DNA from: Bryobacteraceae bacterium
GTDB lineage: Bacteria > Acidobacteriota > Terriglobia > Bryobacterales > Bryobacteraceae
DNA: 64,000 nucleotides
Direction of reading: 5' to 3'
Assembly (NCBI GenBank): GCA_025056455.1
Contig: JANWVY010000009.1
Location: 62,001-126,000, forward strand
Shown here one piece after another: positions 60,146 through 64,000 of the stretch; within the stretch, counting starts at the first letter, position 1, and the number at the start of each line of letters is the position of its first letter. A program made the translations under genes and the position numbers. The notes below the pieces were generated by a model that was not told the DNA's origin, ran no database searches, and worked only from the letters and a program-made list of their open reading frames with translations.

Positions 60146-61130
60146 CGAGGTGTTCCCGCACAAAGTCGTCATCGGTGAGGTGTGGATACAGGCGAATCAC
60201 CCGGTCGATTTCTTCGGCTTGCCCTGGAGAAAGCCCTTCGTTTGGGTCCAGACACCAGATGCCTTCCAAAAATCCTTGCCTCCGCAAGACTTCATGAATT
60301 CCCGCGATGCAGCCGTGAAAATGGTTCGCCGCGTCAAAAATCGCGGAGTTGGCATCCGTAAGATGCACGTTCCATCGCAACATCTGCTCGGTCGCCCCAC
60401 TTTTCGCCAGGCCCAGCAGTTCAACAGCCCGGTGGGTCCAAACGGCCCACTGCCCGAGGAGGCCGCCGGTAATGCGTACGGGCGGCAGACCCGGAAACTC
60501 AAACAAGGTAACTAGGTCCACGAGAATGTTGTCGTCGTTGCCCGTGTAAAGTGCAATTTCTGCCCCCCGGCCGCTTTCGGCTACCGCCCGCACAACATCC
60601 AGTGTCTGATACCGGTTAAAAGGCGCGATTTTGATGGCCACGACGTTGTCAATTTCAACAAAGCGTCTCCAAAAACGATAGGGAAGCAACCTGCCCCCAA
60701 CGGCTGGCTGAAGGTAGAAGCCAAAGACGGGCAAAATCTCCGCAACCGCCTTCGTGTGCTCAACGAGCTCATCGATCGAAGCTTGTTGGAGGGCCGAGAA
60801 GCTCACCAGGGCGGCGTCATATTTCCACTTCGCTGCCAGCTCGGCTTCCCGTACCGCCTGTGTTGTGGGACCGCAAACGCCTGCAATCTTCAAGATCCCC
60901 GTCGCTTGTTCAGCCGCCAGCGCCAGCACCGGCTCCAGAAGGCCGTGTTCGCGGATTGCAAACTGTGTCGTATGAACTGCGACGGCGACGCCTCCCGCCC
61001 CCGCTGCGACATAGTATCGCGTCAGGGCCCGCTGCCTTCGCTCATCTAGTTTTCGCTCCCGGGTCAAAGCCAAGGGATGCGCTGGAATCACCAGCCCAGA
61101 GATTAGTGTTTGTCGAAGTGCGTTCTGCAT
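60126..61130 (-). CDS. DapA-superfamily (dihydrodipicolinate synthase-like) aldolase
   Basis: A 334-residue TIM-barrel protein. Schiff-base lysine 167 is in NVVAIKIAPFNRY, and the catalytic tyrosine position is likely Tyr 139 in FGFYLQP. The N-terminus (ISGLVIPAHPLALTRERKLD) has the PxTPL-like start in altered form, and AGGVAVAVHTTQF takes the place of the GTTGE loop. These changes argue against a role in lysine synthesis and point to another 2-oxo-acid aldolase or lyase. It lies 17 bases after the first methyltransferase gene and overlaps the GNAT gene. Confidence 0.87.
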   Translation of the reverse strand: MQNALRQTLISGLVIPAHPLALTRERKLDERRQRALTRYYVAAGAGGVAVAVHTTQFAIREHGLLEPVLALAAEQATGILKIAGVCGPTTQAVREAELAAKWKYDAALVSFSALQQASIDELVEHTKAVAEILPVFGFYLQPAVGGRLLPYRFWRRFVEIDNVVAIKIAPFNRYQTLDVVRAVAESGRGAEIALYTGNDDNILVDLVTLFEFPGLPPVRITGGLLGQWAVWTHRAVELLGLAKSGATEQMLRWNVHLTDANSAIFDAANHFHGCIAGIHEVLRRQGFLEGIWCLDPNEGLSPGQAEEIDRVIRLYPHLTDDDFVREHLDEWLAG

Positions 61131-61147
61131 GGCTTGATTGAAGGGCT

Positions 61148-62683
61148 TTATTGAAGAAAGTAGTGTCGCACTGGGCCAGACAGTGGCTCAGGCACAGATT
61201 CTCCTGGCAGCCTCAAAATGTCGCAAGACAACAAAGCCCGCATCGCCTCCAAGAATTGGCCTTCCGAGATGGGCGCCTTCTTTTGCAAAGAATCATAGAG
61301 GCTCTCGAGCGTGTGCCTACCGTTGCAATCCGCTACAACCATGGCGATCCAGGGCGCCACGTTCAACTCCACTTCAAAAGGCTGCTTGGTTTGAAAAGCG
61401 TAAGAGACAGGGCTTAAACGCCCCTCGCGAAACGCATGCCGGGCAACTAGCTCCCAGTGTGAGGTCGCCACTGGCGCGGCTTGCATCAGCCTCTGCGGCA
61501 TCCCCTCGTCAAGTAGGCGCGCTTCCAGATCCATCAGCCAGTCCATGTGCTCGACGCCGCTGCGTAAGCCGAGCTTGCGCCGCACCCGGAACACGGGACG
61601 CGGGCGGGTCCGCCGCTGGATCACGAGCATGCCAATCACCACCTGGTAGGCGCGCAGCGAACCATAAAAGGCATTGTATTCATGCAGGCGCCAGCTCTCT
61701 TGGTTTTCACCCAACATCTGTTGAATGGCGTATTGTTCCGGCTTGAGCTCGAGGCGCACAAAAAGCGCTACGTCCACCTCCTCTCGATACACCCCGAGCC
61801 ACCGCACCACCCGTTCGTCAAAGGTTTCGCCATCGCGGTCCGTGCCACACACGTTAGCGTAGAGCCGTCCCCCAGCCACCAAGTGTTCTGGCGCTTGTTG
61901 AACGAGCCGCGCTAGGATTTGCTCGCCATCGGAGCCGCCCTCGGAGTAGATCATGTGACTCTTCAAGGGGGGTTCAAACGGCGGGTTGGAAACGATCCGA
62001 TCAAACTGTAAATCCTTCACTGGCTCAAACAAATCCCCGCGTAGAATAGTCAGATTGTCGACGCCGTTTAGCATGCGGTTGAAATTGGCAAACCGCGTGG
62101 CGCGCTCCGTAATGTCGACTGCCCAGGCGTGCTTCGCGAAGCCGGCCCCGAGAATGGCGGCTAAGCCGGAACCGGTTCCCATATCCAGGAAACGTTCACA
62201 AGGAGTTTTCGGGAAACCATCAATGAAGTCGCGGCAAATGTCTTCCGTTCCGCTCATCACGAAGTCTTGCCCCTGGTAGCCAGTGACGCCCTCCATCCGC
62301 GGCCCGGCGTCCGAAGCAATGTACAGCCCGTAGGCGGGATAGAGTAAAACCGGCGAGCGCAGATCATGGTGCGACCCTCTGACCTCTTGCACCAGCCCGA
62401 GCTCAAGCAACGCATCCATTACTTCCCGCGGGCAGTATTTGTGAAACAGCTGCCTTGGCGTTGCATATCCGCCGAGAAACAGCCGGGTGAGAAACAGCGC
62501 AGCGCCCTCGCCTTGATAAAGCTTTTCGAAATGCTGGAAGAGCAAGCCTTGTGGCATCAACAACGGCTCTAGCGCGGGCACCGAAAAATGGGACTTGAGA
62601 AATTCCTCGCTATAGCCCGATTTCTTCAAAAAATCCCGTACCGTCGCAAAGCTTGCTGGAGAACCCATTCGAAGTGGAAACAT
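61148..62683 (-). CDS. NPPF-type SAM-dependent methyltransferase, tandem copy A
   Basis: A 511-residue, three-part protein. Residues 1-155 form an N-terminal helical domain (FLTRLFLGGYATPRQLFHKY, VLLYPAYGLYIASDAGPRME) reminiscent of the DUF7059-type domain found before methyltransferases. Residues 160-310 form the class I core with FLDMGTGSGLAAILGAG, VDITERATRFANFNRM and the catalytic NPPF at 233-236, as in PrmC/HemK and other N-methyltransferases. The last about 140 residues (WIAMVVADCNGRHTLESLYD) resemble a winged-helix-like tail common after such enzymes. NPPF suggests methylation of an amide or amine; the substrate is not known. Copy B starts 3 bases upstream. Confidence 0.85.
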   Translation of the reverse strand: MFPLRMGSPASFATVRDFLKKSGYSEEFLKSHFSVPALEPLLMPQGLLFQHFEKLYQGEGAALFLTRLFLGGYATPRQLFHKYCPREVMDALLELGLVQEVRGSHHDLRSPVLLYPAYGLYIASDAGPRMEGVTGYQGQDFVMSGTEDICRDFIDGFPKTPCERFLDMGTGSGLAAILGAGFAKHAWAVDITERATRFANFNRMLNGVDNLTILRGDLFEPVKDLQFDRIVSNPPFEPPLKSHMIYSEGGSDGEQILARLVQQAPEHLVAGGRLYANVCGTDRDGETFDERVVRWLGVYREEVDVALFVRLELKPEQYAIQQMLGENQESWRLHEYNAFYGSLRAYQVVIGMLVIQRRTRPRPVFRVRRKLGLRSGVEHMDWLMDLEARLLDEGMPQRLMQAAPVATSHWELVARHAFREGRLSPVSYAFQTKQPFEVELNVAPWIAMVVADCNGRHTLESLYDSLQKKAPISEGQFLEAMRALLSCDILRLPGESVPEPLSGPVRHYFLQ

Positions 62684-62686
62684 GGC

Positions 62687-64000
62687 TCAATATCCTTTCC
62701 GGACTTCGGACGGCGACACCGGAGCAGGAGGAGCGTAGCCCGGGATGCGGATCACGTCCTGGCTGATGAGAAGGCTCATCATCCGGAGGAATTCTTCCTT
62801 GGGAACCGGCATCTTGGCGTGCAACAGCTCATACAGGCTCGCCAATGAGTCCGTCCCTTTGCATTCTGCCACCACACGCGCCACCCAGGGCGGCACAGTG
62901 AGCTCTGCTTCAAAGGGATGCTCGCTCACAAAGGTGTAGTCGAGAGCCGCCAAGTGGTTGTCCACCACGCCATGCCGGACCCGGAGATGCCAGTTGGCGC
63001 CAAACACAGGTCGGGCGCCAAGCAGAAATTCTTGCCCGTCGGGTTCAACGAAGCGTTGCTGCAACTCGAGCAACCACTCGCGCTCGCGCAGGGTCGTCGC
63101 CGCCCCATCCTTATGTCGCAGCCGGACGACGGGACGTTGGCGGGCGCGCTTTTCGATAATGAGTTGTCCCACCAGCACGCGATAGGCCTTCAACTTCCCG
63201 TAAAAAATCTGATAGTCGACAATCTTCCAGCTGTCGAGATTTGTCCCCAGTACTTGCTGGCTCGCGTAGTCCACAGGGTTCATTTCAGAATGGGGGTGAA
63301 TGGCGACATCACATTCCGGCGCCTGGTCGCCAAGCCAGCGGATCACCCGTTCCTCAAACGGCTCGCCCTCCCGGTCCGTTGCCGTCACCATGACGTACAT
63401 CCGCCCTCCTGGCGTCAGTTGTTTCACCCCCTGTTCAATCAACCGGGCGATGAGAGCCTCGCCATCGGCGCCTCCCACCGAGTAAATCATTCCTTGCTTT
63501 AAAGGCGGCTCGAAGGGGGGATTGCACACGATCCGGTCAAACTCCAAACCGCGTACGGGTTCAAACATGTCGCCTTGGAGAAAGTGGACATTGGAGCGCG
63601 CATTGAGCAAGCCATTAAAGCGGGCGTACTGAATCGCACGCGCAGTGATGTCAACGCCATAAGCTTCTCTGGCCTCAAGCGAACCAATGATGGCAGCAAG
63701 ACCCGATCCGGTGCCCATATCGAGAAAGCGCTGGCAGGGACGCCGCGGAAAGGAGTCGATGAAATCCCGGCAGATTTCCTCGACCCCGGTCATACAGAAG
63801 TCCTTCCCCTTGTAGCCAGCTCCTTCCATCCGGCCGGCAAAATCAGCCGCGATCCACAAATCGCCGATGGGATATAACAGGCAGGGCGAGCGCCAAAGTC
63901 CCCGATCATCCCGTTCGAGCAGGCCTACTTGCTCGAGGGATTGCAAAACAGGGCGCGGCAGACTCGCCTCAAGCGCCGCCCGCTCCAACGCATAGCCCCC
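62687..64000 (-). CDS. NPPF-type SAM-dependent methyltransferase, tandem copy B (5' end outside window)
   Basis: The frame is open to the window edge. Alignment with copy A (GGYA at its residues 71-74 matches the codons at the edge) shows that about 70 N-terminal residues are missing. It shares nearly all motifs: GRMEGAGYKGKDFCMTGVEE, FLDMGTGSGLAAIIGSLEAR, VDITARAIQYARFN, CNPPFEPPLKQGMIYSVGG, and the C-terminal WVARVVAECKGTDSLASLYE. A TTG at 63988 should not be taken as the start. The two copies are clearly paralogues by tandem duplication but have diverged over their whole length. Confidence 0.85.
   Translation of the reverse strand, partial: GGYALERAALEASLPRPVLQSLEQVGLLERDDRGLWRSPCLLYPIGDLWIAADFAGRMEGAGYKGKDFCMTGVEEICRDFIDSFPRRPCQRFLDMGTGSGLAAIIGSLEAREAYGVDITARAIQYARFNGLLNARSNVHFLQGDMFEPVRGLEFDRIVCNPPFEPPLKQGMIYSVGGADGEALIARLIEQGVKQLTPGGRMYVMVTATDREGEPFEERVIRWLGDQAPECDVAIHPHSEMNPVDYASQQVLGTNLDSWKIVDYQIFYGKLKAYRVLVGQLIIEKRARQRPVVRLRHKDGAATTLREREWLLELQQRFVEPDGQEFLLGARPVFGANWHLRVRHGVVDNHLAALDYTFVSEHPFEAELTVPPWVARVVAECKGTDSLASLYELLHAKMPVPKEEFLRMMSLLISQDVIRIPGYAPPAPVSPSEVRKGY

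Noticed and set aside
1-64000. tRNA genes, insertion sequences, prophage or integrative element
   Set aside because: No cloverleaf, transposase, integrase, phage structural gene or terminal repeats were found; gene content is chromosomal throughout.

Overview
The window looks like ordinary chromosome of a Gram-negative soil- or sediment-type bacterium. I infer Acidobacteriota, probably the Bryobacterales/Solibacter side. The support is a PEP-CTERM protein, paired M16 proteases, PQQ-propeller and FG-GAP secreted proteins, a winged-helix-like N-terminal domain typical of that phylum, an LptE lipoprotein (so an outer membrane), and many Tat/Sec-exported enzymes. I see no rRNA, tRNA, insertion sequence, prophage or CRISPR array. 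The assignment is inference; no marker gene for phylogeny is present.

Region by region. 1-9.5 kb (minus strand): an exported S9 peptidase cut by the window edge, uppS, a small membrane protein translationally coupled to its winged-helix regulator, tsaC, prfB with an intact programmed +1 frameshift, a PQQ-type propeller and an FG-GAP protein. 9.5-13.8 kb (plus): a transglutaminase-like/TPR protein, then a HutI-like protein that has lost its metal site overlapping ftcD, then an exported SelA-like PLP protein; a PilZ protein faces them. 13.9-18.3 kb (minus): an active M16 protease, an inactive M16 partner and a LolA-like protein, all joined by 4-base overlaps. 18.5-22.5 kb (plus): ceramidase-like protein, DMT transporter, DUF1080 protein, HDAC-like deacetylase. 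22.4-24.9 kb (minus): a CxxC microprotein, a sulfite-oxidase-family molybdoenzyme and a cellulase-like hydrolase; two minisatellites lie upstream. 25.3-30.1 kb (plus): folP with a long tail, an Acidobacteria-type regulator-like protein, an NfrB-like glycosyltransferase, thiO. 30-36 kb (minus): ABC-F ATPase, D-aminoacylase-like, accD, rlmH, a TPR protein.

36-40 kb (plus) is an envelope/housekeeping operon: psd, pssA, a catalytically dead Asd-like protein, lptE, holA. 40-41.6 kb (minus) is an ECF sigma / zinc anti-sigma / Spy-like stress module, and a second module of the same layout sits at 57.6-58.9 kb. 41.9-44.1 kb carries a B12-binding protein, a NYN-LOTUS RNA-metabolism protein and RidA. 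44.2-49.5 kb is the most unusual locus: a tight five-gene run MBOAT - SGNH - SGNH - acyl carrier protein - KAS III-like protein with Ser in place of the catalytic Cys. It resembles a Dlt-type surface O-acylation system with the AMP-ligase replaced. 49.8-57.3 kb holds a PEP-CTERM protein, then metK-ahcY-tig-ligD. 59-64 kb (minus) holds rpmE, a GNAT protein, a DapA-family aldolase and two tandem paralogous NPPF methyltransferases, the last one cut by the window edge.

Two themes recur. First, several conserved proteins keep the fold of an enzyme but have lost its catalytic residues (M16, HutI, Asd, KAS III). Second, several genes have an extended -10 motif (TGnTAnnnT) only a few bases before the start codon, which suggests leaderless transcripts.
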